Shown in pieces: positions 1-9,600 of a DNA stretch of 64,000 bases. Each line of letters opens with the position of its first letter. The first letter of the stretch is position 1. Origin of the DNA: CADEFX01 sp050260355 (lineage in GTDB: Bacteria > Pseudomonadota > Alphaproteobacteria > Rhizobiales > Hyphomicrobiaceae); the NCBI GenBank assembly GCA_050260355.1, contig JBLNBZ010000114.1, positions 1 to 64,000 on the forward strand, given 5' to 3'. The notes beneath the pieces were generated by a model. That model did no database searches. It saw nothing but the letters and a program-made list of their open reading frames with translations, and was not told where the DNA came from. Made by a program: the position numbers and the translations under genes.

Positions 1-1
1 C

Positions 2-208
2 GCCTACGACCTCTATAAGAACCTCGGCCAGCTCGATGTGGCGACCATCCGCGGCATCGCGCTCGGTTTCGTGGTTTCCTTCATCGCCGGTGTAGTGGTC
101 GTGCGCTATCTGCTCAACTTCGTGTCCCGGCACGGCTTTGCGCCCTTTGCCTGGTGGCGCATCATCGTCGGCGGCCTAAGCCTGGGCGCGCTTCTCGTTC
201 TCGGTTGA
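2..208 (+). CDS. uppP: undecaprenyl-diphosphatase UppP (BacA), 3' end only
   Basis: The last 68 codons and stop of an integral membrane protein whose 5' part lies left of the window. The C-terminus has two hydrophobic helices around a FVSRHGFAPFAWWR segment, which matches the conserved end of UppP/BacA. That enzyme dephosphorylates undecaprenyl diphosphate at the inner membrane to recycle the lipid carrier for peptidoglycan and O-antigen synthesis. The family is usually about 270 residues, so roughly a quarter is visible. The assignment rests on this C-terminal signature alone; catalytic motifs are outside the window. Confidence 0.82.
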   Translation, partial: AYDLYKNLGQLDVATIRGIALGFVVSFIAGVVVVRYLLNFVSRHGFAPFAWWRIIVGGLSLGALLVLG

Positions 209-242
209 GGATGGCGAGGTTGAGGATCGAGCTTCAATCAGC

Positions 243-707
243 TCAGGCCGCGTGCGATGTCGCAGGCTCTGTCAGAACTGCATATAGCGCGGCGCGGTCC
301 CGTGACGCCTTCAAGTTGGCGATGGCGATCGGGTCGCGGAGAACGCGTGAAATGCGGGCGAGCGCCTTCAGATGGTCGGCGCCGGCGTGCTCGGGAGCGA
401 GCAGCAGGAAAACCAGTTCGACAGGCTCGTCGTCGAGGGCTTCGAACGGAATGGGCTCCTCGAGCCGCGCAAAAACGCTGACGATGCGCGGCAAGCCCTC
501 GAGGCGACCGTGTGGAATCGCGATGCCCTGCCCGATACCAGTCGAGCCCAGCCGCTCACGCTGAAGCAGCGTCTCGAAGATCTGCCGCGTGTCGATGCCG
601 GTAAGCTCGGAAGCCTTTTGAGCCAGCTCCTGGAGCGCGTGCTTCTTGTTCTTCGCCTTGAGCGAGGCAATCACACCCTCAGGCTTAATGAGATCACCTA
701 GATCCAT
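243..707 (-). CDS. ptsN: nitrogen PTS enzyme IIA (EIIANtr)
   Basis: 154-residue PTS EIIA type-2 domain protein. The motif GIGQGIAIPHGR carries the expected phospho-acceptor His (His66). In alphaproteobacteria EIIANtr is the terminal acceptor of the PTSNtr phosphorelay and affects potassium uptake and nitrogen-related regulation; it transports no sugar. I chose the ATG at 707 over the longer frame to 845 because the family starts with MDLGDLI-like residues and an AAGGA stretch lies just upstream. It follows rpoN on the same strand, as is usual in the group, but the hpf gene normally found between them is missing. Confidence 0.93.
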   Translation of the reverse strand: MDLGDLIKPEGVIASLKAKNKKHALQELAQKASELTGIDTRQIFETLLQRERLGSTGIGQGIAIPHGRLEGLPRIVSVFARLEEPIPFEALDDEPVELVFLLLAPEHAGADHLKALARISRVLRDPIAIANLKASRDRAALYAVLTEPATSHAA

Positions 708-947
708 GGTCCTTGCGCTTCCTGTCGCGGCACCGCCTGCCTGCCTCTCATGCACCAAGCGTGCCGTTACGAACCGCCCCCGAAACTGCCCCTCGTCTAG
801 CTGCTTCCTCCCGAATTGAACGCCGTTAACGATATCTCGCGACACACTTCAAAGCGGCTGGAGAACCCTGGTCGTGCGGTCGACGTCCCCCTGATGGCAC
901 AGTCAGGCCATTCAACACAGGTTTGCTGAGAGAAACGGTCCTTGCGC

Positions 948-997
948 GGTCCGCAACGCAGGGGCCCCTGCCCGGTGTTTTTTTGTCGCGGCGGACC
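948..997. other. structured spacer between rpoN and ptsN
   Basis: The 363-bp spacer 708-1070 has no convincing gene. Inside it 958-971 is a perfect 14-bp palindrome (GCAGGGGCCCCTGC), followed on the + strand by seven T from about 978. A 7-bp inverted repeat (GGTCCGC at 948-954, GCGGACC at 991-997) encloses it. A T-tract after a GC palindrome looks like an intrinsic terminator, but for the + strand, where no gene ends nearby. It could be part of the rpoN-ptsN leader, a small RNA end or a gene-loss scar. Confidence 0.3.
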
Positions 998-1070
998 CTA
1001 GATCGGAGCGCCAGCCCCTGTCAATGTTGCGTGGCCGCCACGCCGATCCTGTGGGCCGGCTTGAGGATTT

Positions 1071-2582
1071 CTAACTGGTCCGTGCGTTCTGCATCGACAA
1101 CCGCTTTTCGCGCCGGCGATGCACGGAGGAGGCAATCCGCATCGCCTCCCGGTACTTGGCAACAGTGCGCCGGGCGATGTCGACGCCCTCCTTCTGCAGG
1201 ATATCCACGATTTTGTCGTCCGACAGCACGGTGCCGGCGCCCTCCGAGTCGATGAGCAATTTGATCCGATGCCGCACGGCCTCAGAAGAATGAGCCGCCC
1301 CGTCACCGGCTGCGGCGATGGCGGACGTAAAGAAATACTTGAGCTCGAAGATCCCCCGCGGCGTCGCCATGTACTTGTTCGACGTGACGCGGCTCACGGT
1401 CGACTCGTGCATCTTGATGGCATCCGCGACCGTCTTCAGGTTCAGTGGGCGCAGGTGCTGCACACCGTGTGTGAGGAAACCGTCCTGCTGGCGCACGATC
1501 TCCTCGGCAACGCGCAGAATTGTGCGTGCGCGCTGGTCGAGACTTTTCACGAGCCAATTGGCGGTCTGCAGGCATTCTAGGAGAAACCCCTTCTCGCGGT
1601 CCGTCCGCGTCGTACGCGAGACCCGGGCGTAGTACGTACGATTGACGAGGACGCGCGGAAGCGTATCGCTGTTCAGCTCGATCGCCCAACTGCCGTCGGA
1701 GGCAGGCCGCACGATGACATCCGGGACGACGGGCTGCACCTCGACGGTCCCGAACTTGAGCCCCGGTTTCGGGTTCAACGCCTTGATCTCGGCGATCATT
1801 TCGGCGAGCTCGTCCATGTCGACGCCGACCATCCGGCGCAAAGCGGGCACATTGCGAGCGGCCAATAGGTCCAGGTGATCGAGCAGCTTGGCGATGACCG
1901 GATCATAGCGGCCCTGATCGCGGAGCTGCAGCTCCAGGCACTCCCTCAGATTGCGGGCAAAAACCCCAGGCGGATCCAAGGTCTGCAGCCGGGCAAGCAC
2001 GCTTTCGACGACCGACGGTGCTGCGCCGAGCCGGTTAGCCAGCTCGGTCATGTCCTCGGTGAAATATCCGGCCTCATCGACGTGATCGATAAGATACGCA
2101 CCGATCAGCCGCTCCGCCGGATCGCTGATTGCGAGCGGAAGTTGCGCGTTCAAGTGGTCCTTGAAGGAAACGCCGTTGGCCACGATGGCTTCGAGATTGA
2201 CCTCTCCGTCCAAGCGCTGGGCGCGCGGTGACGACCAGCTGCCGGGCATCAAATCAGGACCTAGATCGGCGGGTGCGGTCTCGGGAAACACGCTCTCGTA
2301 GTCGGCATCGAGCTCGGTCGTGGCCTTGCCGGCCTCTCGGATGAGGTCGAGCCCGTCTGCCGCATCGGCGGGAGAAGCGACAGCGACCGCCTCCCCATTG
2401 ATGGGACGCTCGACGCCGCTCTCCTCGTCCCGCTCGAGCAGCGGATTGCGCTCGAGCTCGGCGTCCACAAAGCTGCTCAGCTCGAGATTCGACAGTTGCA
2501 GCAGCTTGATTGCCTGCTGCAGCTGCGGCGTCATGACGAGCTGCTGGCTCTGTCTGAGCTCGAGCTTCGCCGAAAGCGCCAT
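1071..2582 (-). CDS. rpoN: RNA polymerase sigma-54 factor
   Basis: 503-residue sigma-54. The N-terminus has the Gln/Leu-rich activator-responsive region (LRQSQQLVMTPQLQQAIKLL), followed by the acidic linker, the core-binding domain and the C-terminal RpoN box (ARRTVAKYRE, about residues 470-479) that contacts the -24 promoter element. It directs core RNA polymerase to -24/-12 promoters and needs AAA+ activators. The start at 2582 gives the usual MALSAKLELRQS N-terminus; the frame runs 21 bases further up without family support. It lies downstream of lptB with a 59-base gap, the standard alphaproteobacterial arrangement. Confidence 0.96.
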   Translation of the reverse strand: MALSAKLELRQSQQLVMTPQLQQAIKLLQLSNLELSSFVDAELERNPLLERDEESGVERPINGEAVAVASPADAADGLDLIREAGKATTELDADYESVFPETAPADLGPDLMPGSWSSPRAQRLDGEVNLEAIVANGVSFKDHLNAQLPLAISDPAERLIGAYLIDHVDEAGYFTEDMTELANRLGAAPSVVESVLARLQTLDPPGVFARNLRECLELQLRDQGRYDPVIAKLLDHLDLLAARNVPALRRMVGVDMDELAEMIAEIKALNPKPGLKFGTVEVQPVVPDVIVRPASDGSWAIELNSDTLPRVLVNRTYYARVSRTTRTDREKGFLLECLQTANWLVKSLDQRARTILRVAEEIVRQQDGFLTHGVQHLRPLNLKTVADAIKMHESTVSRVTSNKYMATPRGIFELKYFFTSAIAAAGDGAAHSSEAVRHRIKLLIDSEGAGTVLSDDKIVDILQKEGVDIARRTVAKYREAMRIASSVHRRREKRLSMQNARTS

Positions 2583-2641
2583 ACGCGTTGCCCTACCTGC
2601 CACCCGGGATCCGTGCGTCGTCCAGGGGTACGCGCGGGCCG

Positions 2642-3499
2642 TTAACCAAACATGTCTCCCAGGTATACGCGGCGAACATCTTCGTTGGCTTTGATTTCCT
2701 CGGGGTTACCGTGCGTCAGAACTTGACCATCGGCAATGACATAGCCTCGGTCCACGAGGCTGAGCGTCTCACGCACGTTGTGGTCGGTGATGAGAACGCC
2801 GATGCCCCGCGCGGTCAGATGCCTGACAAGGTCCTGTATGTCACTGACGGCCAAGGGATCAATACCCGCAAATGGCTCGTCCAACAGCATAAAAGACGGG
2901 CGGGTGGCCAAAGCCCGGGCAATCTCGCACCTTCTCCGCTCGCCGCCGGACAGCGCTATCGAAGGGCTTTTTCGCAGCCGAGTGATCTTGAACTCCTCTA
3001 GCAGGCTGTCGAGCTGCTCGCGGCGACGGCGACGGTTGGGCTCCACGAGCTCCAGCACTGCCATAATGTTCTGCTCGACGGTCAGCCCGCGAAAGATCGA
3101 TGCTTCCTGGGGTAGATATCCCACTCCAAGGCGCGCACGCCGGTACATCGGAAGGTTGGTGACGTCGCGACCGTCCAGGGTGATACGGCCGGCATCGGCG
3201 GGCACAAGACCGGTGATCATGTAGAACACGGTCGTCTTGCCGGCTCCATTTGGCCCCAGCAGTCCCACCGCTTCTCCGCGACCCACGGCGAGGCTGACGC
3301 CCTTGACCACCATGCGCTTCTTGTACGTCTTCTGCACGCCCTCGGCGGTGAGCCAGCCTTCGCCGCCGGCATACCAGGCGTCTGCCTGCGGCTGCTCGTC
3401 CTGGTGATAGTCGCCGTGCGAGTGGTCATAGCCGTTGCCGGCGCGACCCGCCCGCGCATGCAGAGCCGTCGATTTGCCAAAGAGAGATCGCAGCTTCAC
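2642..3499 (-). CDS. lptB: LPS export ABC transporter ATPase LptB
   Basis: 285-residue ABC ATPase that powers LPS extraction from the inner membrane with LptFG. It has Walker A GPNGAGKT (residues 82-89), Q-loop LPQEAS, signature LSGGERRR, Walker B FMLLDEPFAG and the H-loop ITDHNVRE. MYRRARLGVGYLPQEASIF is typical of LptB. About 45 residues, His- and charge-rich, precede the ATPase core, as in other Rhizobiales LptB. No ATG fits; a GTG at 3499 overlaps the region of the upstream stop (TGATGTG) and suggests translational coupling. The open frame runs to 3715 but that part overlaps lptC/lptA. Confidence 0.92.
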   Translation of the reverse strand: MKLRSLFGKSTALHARAGRAGNGYDHSHGDYHQDEQPQADAWYAGGEGWLTAEGVQKTYKKRMVVKGVSLAVGRGEAVGLLGPNGAGKTTVFYMITGLVPADAGRITLDGRDVTNLPMYRRARLGVGYLPQEASIFRGLTVEQNIMAVLELVEPNRRRRREQLDSLLEEFKITRLRKSPSIALSGGERRRCEIARALATRPSFMLLDEPFAGIDPLAVSDIQDLVRHLTARGIGVLITDHNVRETLSLVDRGYVIADGQVLTHGNPEEIKANEDVRRVYLGDMFG

Positions 3500-3500
3500 A

Positions 3501-5546
3501 TCACTCGGCCCCCGAACGGCGCGTCGTCGAGGACCACGACGAGGTCCCAGTCGACGGCTTGGAGGCGGAATCCGATTTCGTCTCCGCTCCCGGAGCGCGC
3601 TCTTCCGCCTTCTTCTTCGCTGCCTCGATCTCCTTGGGATAGAACACGGCGCGAATGCGGCCCTTGCAGATCTGGCCTTCCGGGCACGCCGGAGCCGCGC
3701 CAGCGGGGGCGCCATTGATGGCGCTTACTCCCTGCTGGGCGTTCGCCACCTCCATCCGGCTCTGGCCCGTGTTCATGTCGATGAACAATTTGGTGCCTTC
3801 AATAACGCTCTTGCCCTGACTGACGACGACCTTGCCTCCCACCACGGCCATATTGGTTTTGACGTCGAAGTCCGCCCAATCGCCCGTCGCGGTCCGGCCA
3901 TCGCCGGACGTTATCACCACCTTTTGCCGGGCGTTGATCTTCGTGAGCTGCGAGGGCTCCCGCGTCTCGCCTTTCCCGGCGGCCGGGGCGCTGCTCAGCC
4001 CGGTCTGGCCGGTGTAGTGGGCCGTCATCTCGGCACAGCGAATAACGAAGTCGGCCTGCTTGGCGCGCACACTGCCTTTGAACACGGCGATCTTGTCCTG
4101 ATCGAGCACGTCGAGCGTATCGGCCTCGACGTCGATCGGCGCCTTCGGATCGGTTTTAAAGGCAGCCCCTAGCGGCAACGCGCCAGCGCCCGCATCGGCT
4201 GCCTCTGACTTTGCATTCTTCCCCGCCGCGGCTTCCGCGGACTTTGCTTCGTTGCGGTAGAACGTGGCGGCGATGCGGCCGCTTGGCTGACCCGCCTGGG
4301 CGGGGCTCTCCAACCGCGTCTTGCCGAGCTTGTGCTCGACGAAGAGCCGCTGCCCCTTCATGACATTCTTGCCTTGGGTCACAACAACATCGCCGGTCAA
4401 CAGGGCCGTATCCGCGAGCCGATCGAACTCGGCAACTGCACTGGTCGCGCGGCGGTCGTTCGCCGACGTGAGCACGACATTGCCGCGCAGGACCGCATGC
4501 TCGGAAATGGCGTCGTAGTCCAGCGTCTCGCCCTCGGCGCGATCCTCCTTGAGCACCATCACCACGCCACCACGGGCCTTGAGGAATTTCAGGCGTGTTG
4601 CCTGCTCGGGGGTGTTGGGCGTCGCCGGCGCGCTGGCAATGGCGTTGCTGGCGCGGCCCTCGTAGATCGCGTCGAGCTCGGGGGCGGTGAGGATTGCATC
4701 GCCTTGACGCGCCCTCACATTGCGCCGAAACAGAGCCGTCTTGGCGTTGTCGTCGACGTCGAGAATATCGGACCAAACGTCGATCGGGGCATTCGAGCTC
4801 AACGCCAGTCCCGGCAAGGGCGATGCGGCCGCCGGCCTGGCGCCCTGCGCAGGCTGTTCCCTGCCTGGAGGCGGCTTCAGGCGCACGCTGACGTCACCGT
4901 CGAACGTGACCTGGCGGGACTTCGTATTCATCGACATGGTCTTGCCGCGAACCGTTCCCGTGGGCATCTCGACCACGACCGGCTCGTTGGAGATGACCCG
5001 ATTTTCCTTGGTGTAGATAGTCGCGCGGGTCAGTCGCGCCGTCATCCCGTTCGAGCTGTCGATATTGATCTTCTCGTACAGCTCCAGCTCGTTCTTCTTC
5101 TGGTCCAGCAGCCCCCAGTTCGCCGTGACTTTGGTGAGCGTTCCGGTCTGTTGGACGAGATCACCGTCGATGTCGTTGAGCCGCACGGGTCCAGACATCT
5201 TCAGGTCAGTCACGGCATTCCGGGCACGCACCTGGTAGCGCGTGCCGTCTTTGCCGTAGCCGTCGTATTTCGGATTCTCCATCACCAGGTTCTCGGAGCT
5301 GATCCGCATGGTGCCCGGATCGAAGTTCTTTGGCCGCAAGCCCACGACCAGAAGCACCAGCGCCCCATACACCACGAGTGAGAGGACCGCTGCCCCTGGT
5401 AGAACCAGCTTCAGCGTGCGCACGATCCAGGTGTGACGCCGCGCCTTGCGAAAGGCCATAAGGCGCTCTTGCGCCGAGGCCACCGAAGCGGCGGAGCGGT
5501 CACCGTGGGACCCATCGAAATTGCTGGCGTGGATCGTTGCTGCCAT
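3501..5546 (-). CDS. LptC-LptA-LptA fusion, LPS transport periplasmic bridge
   Basis: 681-residue protein combining parts normally encoded separately. Residues 1-45 are cytoplasmic and 46-70 form one membrane helix. Residues about 72-225 are an LptC domain, recognised by RPKNFDPGTM and a beta-rich repeat pattern. Two OstA/LptA-type domains follow, at about 253-432 and 469-637. They share a repeated pattern, APIDVxxDxLDVxDxxKxA then VRAxQxD, and each ends in a GRI(A/R)A(T/V)FY strand. A Lys/Ser-rich tail ends the protein. In the Lpt pathway LptC and LptA form the bridge that carries LPS across the periplasm; here both would be one tethered chain. ATG 5546 was preferred to the TTG at 5567. It is directly upstream of lptB. 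Confidence 0.85.
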   Translation of the reverse strand: MAATIHASNFDGSHGDRSAASVASAQERLMAFRKARRHTWIVRTLKLVLPGAAVLSLVVYGALVLLVVGLRPKNFDPGTMRISSENLVMENPKYDGYGKDGTRYQVRARNAVTDLKMSGPVRLNDIDGDLVQQTGTLTKVTANWGLLDQKKNELELYEKINIDSSNGMTARLTRATIYTKENRVISNEPVVVEMPTGTVRGKTMSMNTKSRQVTFDGDVSVRLKPPPGREQPAQGARPAAASPLPGLALSSNAPIDVWSDILDVDDNAKTALFRRNVRARQGDAILTAPELDAIYEGRASNAIASAPATPNTPEQATRLKFLKARGGVVMVLKEDRAEGETLDYDAISEHAVLRGNVVLTSANDRRATSAVAEFDRLADTALLTGDVVVTQGKNVMKGQRLFVEHKLGKTRLESPAQAGQPSGRIAATFYRNEAKSAEAAAGKNAKSEAADAGAGALPLGAAFKTDPKAPIDVEADTLDVLDQDKIAVFKGSVRAKQADFVIRCAEMTAHYTGQTGLSSAPAAGKGETREPSQLTKINARQKVVITSGDGRTATGDWADFDVKTNMAVVGGKVVVSQGKSVIEGTKLFIDMNTGQSRMEVANAQQGVSAINGAPAGAAPACPEGQICKGRIRAVFYPKEIEAAKKKAEERAPGAETKSDSASKPSTGTSSWSSTTRRSGAE

Positions 5547-5675
5547 TGGTTCCCGCCACCGTGGCAAATGCTGCAGGAGATTCGCCCTAGCGGCCTAAAA
5601 TGCCGAGCAATTTGGGTGATATTCCGACCTGCCACAAGCGACTTGTCTGCGCGGCAAGGCGCTCAATCAGCCCAC

Positions 5676-6296
5676 TCAGTGCGCAAAGACGTCCGTGTCC
5701 TCGAACCCAGCCAGGTCGAGCCGCGCGCGCTCCGGCAGAAAAGCGAAACAGGCCGCCGCTGCCTCGGCACGCCCCTCGCGAGCCAGCATCCCCTCCAATC
5801 GCGCCTTCAGCTCATGCAGGTGGGTCACGTCCGACGCGGCATAGGCGAGCTGCTGCTGCGTCAGATTAGCCGCGCCCCAGTCGGAGCTCTGCTGCTGCTT
5901 GGACAAATCGACGCCGAGCAACTCCCCGCAGAGATCCCGCAACCCGTGCCGGTCGGTATAGGTGCGTGCGAGCTTGGAGGCGATCTTGGTACACCAGACG
6001 GGACTAGCCATTACCCCGAGATAGCGCTCCAGAACCGCAAGGTCGAAGCGCGCATAGTGGAATATCTTTGTGATTGAAGGGTCTGCCAGCAGGGCCTTGA
6101 GCCGAGGCGCCGACCAGTCCGACCCGTTGAACTGCACCAGGTGAACCTCGTCGCCGCCGCCATAGAGCTGCACCAGGCAGAGCCGATCGCGATGCGGCTT
6201 GAGCCCTAAAGTCTCGGTATCGATGGCGACGGCATTGCCCCATTGCAGCCCTGGGGGCAGATCGCCTTTGTGCAGCTTGATGCGGGGGCTGGTCAT
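5676..6296 (-). CDS. RNase D-like 3'-5' exonuclease (short form)
   Basis: 206-residue DEDDy exonuclease. The metal ligands are visible: Asp26 and Glu28 in AIDTETL, Asp85 in HYARFDL, and Tyr152/Asp156 in YAASDVTHL. It contains only the catalytic domain; the HRDC domains of classical RNase D (about 370-390 residues) are absent. Such short proteins are common in Rhizobiales and are annotated as ribonuclease D; a role in 3' trimming of structured RNA is likely but not shown here. It stands 129 bases from the lptC-lptA fusion on the same strand. The 305-base region upstream (6297-6601) contains no gene I can support. Confidence 0.88.
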   Translation of the reverse strand: MTSPRIKLHKGDLPPGLQWGNAVAIDTETLGLKPHRDRLCLVQLYGGGDEVHLVQFNGSDWSAPRLKALLADPSITKIFHYARFDLAVLERYLGVMASPVWCTKIASKLARTYTDRHGLRDLCGELLGVDLSKQQQSSDWGAANLTQQQLAYAASDVTHLHELKARLEGMLAREGRAEAAAACFAFLPERARLDLAGFEDTDVFAH

Positions 6297-6601
6297 CGGC
6301 GCCCTTTGTCCCTCGGCGCCTCATCCGCGCCGGCAGTCTTGGTGCTCGGAAGATCTCCCCGTGTCTATCCGAATCATCGACCGGTCGACAAGCGGTATGC
6401 GACCAGTATCCCGCCTTCTCGTGCAGAGCACATGCGACCGGGAGGCGGTTGAACGGCGGTTGTCTCAGGTTTCGCTCCCGGCGCGGTTTCCCGGTCGGCG
6501 CAGGCGCGTTCATTCGGTCATGTGCGCCAAGCCGCCCTAATACCCTCGCGTGTGTCGTCGTTGCACCTGGAACCACCTCGGTCTGGCTCGCTCGCGGAGT
6601 A

Positions 6602-9600
6602 TCACCTCGCACCTGCCAACGACCAACCCTTCGCAATCGCATAGACGACAGGGATGACCACGAGAGTCAGGGCTGTCGATGACACCATGCCGCCGATCAT
6701 GGGCACAGCGATGCGCTGCATCACTTCCGAGCCGGTGCCGTGGCTCCACATGATTGGCAGCAGCCCGGCCATGATGGCGACGACCGTCATCATCTTGGGA
6801 CGGACGCGCTCGACAGCACCTTCCATGATCGCCGCGCGAAGGTCCTCGTGCGTGACGGAGCGGCGTTCCCGCGCGGCCAAAGCGCGCCGTTCGCCGAGCG
6901 CGTGATCCAGATAGATCAGCATCACGACGCCGGTCTCGGCCGCAACACCTGCCAGCGCAATGAAACCGACGGCAGCGGCAACCGACAGATTGAAGCCGAG
7001 CCACCACATCAGCCACAGGCCGCCCACCAGGGCGAATGGCAGGGACAGCATGACGATCAGCGTCTCGGTCATGCGGCGGAAGTTGAGGTATAGCAGCAGC
7101 AGGATGATCGCCAGGGTCAGCGGGATGACGACCATCAGACGCTGCTTGGCACGCTCGTAGTATTCGAACTGACCGCTCCAGACGACGTAGTAGCCGGGCG
7201 GGAGCTTGACCCTCTCCGCAACCGCTTGACGAGCCTCCACGACGTAGCTGCCGAGATCGCGGTCGCGCGCATCCACGAAGATGTAGGCCGCGAGCTGCGC
7301 GTTCTCGGTGCGGATCGAGGCCGGACCCTGGACCAGCGTGAGGTCGGCAACCTGGCCCAGCGGCACGGAAGCACCGTTGGTGAGCGGCACCATCACCTCG
7401 CGCGAGATGGCCTGCGGGTCGGACCGGACATCGCGTGGATAGCGCAGGCTCACGGCATAGCGCTCGCGACCCTCCACCGTCGTCGTTACGGTCTCCCCTC
7501 CTATGGCAGAAGCAACCACCTGCTGCAGGTCGCCGATCATCAGTCCATAGCGGGCAAGCTGTTTGCGATCGGGCTCGATATCAAGATAGTAGCCGCCGAT
7601 GATGCGCTCGGCGAAGGCACTGGCTGTTCCGGGCACGCTCTTGATGGCCGTCTCGATTTCGCGGGCGAGCTTCTCAATGACTTTGAGATCCGGACCCAGA
7701 ACCTTCACTCCAACGGGGGTCCGGATACCGGTTGCCAGCATGTCGATGCGAGCCTTGATCGGCATGGTCCACGCATTGGACACGCCGGGAAACTGCAGGG
7801 CCTTGTCCATCTCATTGATGAGCTTGTCGGTGGTCATGCCCGGCCGCCATTGGCTTTCAGGCTTCAAGTTGATGATGGTCTCGAACATCTCGGTCGGCGC
7901 GGGGTCTGTGGCGGTTGCCGCTCGGCCGGCCTTGCCCCACACCGATTCCACCTCCGGGAACGACTTGATGATCTTGTTCTGTGTCTGCAGCAGCTCGGCG
8001 GCCTTCGTTATGGAGAGACCCGGCAGCGTCGTCGGCATGTAGAACAGCGTGCCCTCGTTGAGATTCGGCATGAACTCGGAGCCGAGCCGCAGGGCAGGCC
8101 AGATGCTGGCAGCGAGCACAGCGAGCGCCAATCCTATTGTCAGAGCCCTAGCGGCGAGCACGCTGCTGATGATTGGCCTGTAAATCCAGATCAGGAAGCG
8201 ATTCAGTGGATTTCTGCTCTCGGGCACAATGCGGCCGCGCACGAAAATGATCATCAGCGCGGGCACCAAGGTCACCGACAGGAGCGCCGCCGCCGCCATG
8301 GCGAAGGTCTTGGTGTAGGCGAGCGGTTTGAAGAGGCGCCCCTCTTGCGCCTCCAGCGCGAAGATCGGCAGAAACGAGACGGTAATGATGAGCAATGAGA
8401 AGAAAAGAGCTGGACCGACCTCGCTTGCCGCTTCCAGGAGGACTTCCGCCCTGGGCTTCTCAGGCGAGGCGCGTTCCAGATGCTTGTGCGCGTTCTCGAT
8501 CATGACGATCGCAGCATCGACCATGGCACCGATGGCAATGGCGATGCCGCCCAGGCTCATGATGTTCGATGATAGCCCGAGCGCATGCATGCAGACGTAG
8601 GCAATGAGCACACCCAGCGGGAGCGTGATGATGGCAACCAGCGCGCTGCGTACATGCAGTAGAAAGACGACGCAAACGAGGGCTACGATCGCGCTCTCCT
8701 CGATCAGTGTCCGCTTCAGCGTATCGATGGCGCGAAAAATGAGCTCGGAGCGGTCGTAGACCGGCACGATGCTGGTGCCGTCTGGTAAGCTCGCCTTGAT
8801 ATCGGCAAGCCGGGCCTTCACATTCTCGATAACCGACAGCGCGTTCTGCCCGTAGCGCTGTACGGCGATCCCAGAGGCGACCTCGCCCTCCCCGTTGAGC
8901 TCGGCAACGCCCCGCCGTTCGTCGGGCGCCAGCTCGACACGCGCCACGTCGCGCACCAGGACCGGAGCGCCACCCTCGACCTTGAGCACAATCTGCTCGA
9001 TGTCGGCGATGCCGCGCAGGTAGCCACGGCCGCGCACCATGAATTCCGTCTCGGCCAGCTCCACAACCCGACCGCCCACGTCCATGTTCGAGGACCGAAT
9101 GGCGTCGCGCACTTTCGCGAGGGGAATATCGAAGGCCCTGAGCCTGCGCGGATCGACAACGACACTGTATTGCCGCACAAAGCCGCCGACGCTGGCGACC
9201 TCGGCCACGCCCTCCGCCTTGGCGACCGCGAAGCGCACCTGCCAATCCTGTGTGGAGCGCAGCTCAGCAAGGGTGCGGTTGGCGGCGACGACGGCGTACT
9301 GGTAGACCCAGCCCACGCCGGTCGCATCGGGCCCGAGCGTCGGGGTCACGCCGGCGGGCAGGTTGCGCGCCGCCGCAGAAAGGTATTCGAGGACCCGCGA
9401 GCGCGCCCAGTAGATGTCAGTCCCGTCCTCGAAGATCACGTAGACGAACGAGGCACCAAAATACGAGAAGCCGCGCACGACGCGCGACTTCGGCACCGAC
9501 AACATCGCAGTCGACAGCGGATAGGTAACCTGATCCTCGATCACCTGCGGAGCTTGACCCGAATACTCCGTGTAGATGATCACCTGCGTGTCGGAGAGAT

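Noticed and set aside
958..985. GC palindrome plus T-run as an intrinsic terminator
   Set aside because: It faces the + strand where no gene ends within 700 bases, so I kept it only as a structured spacer.
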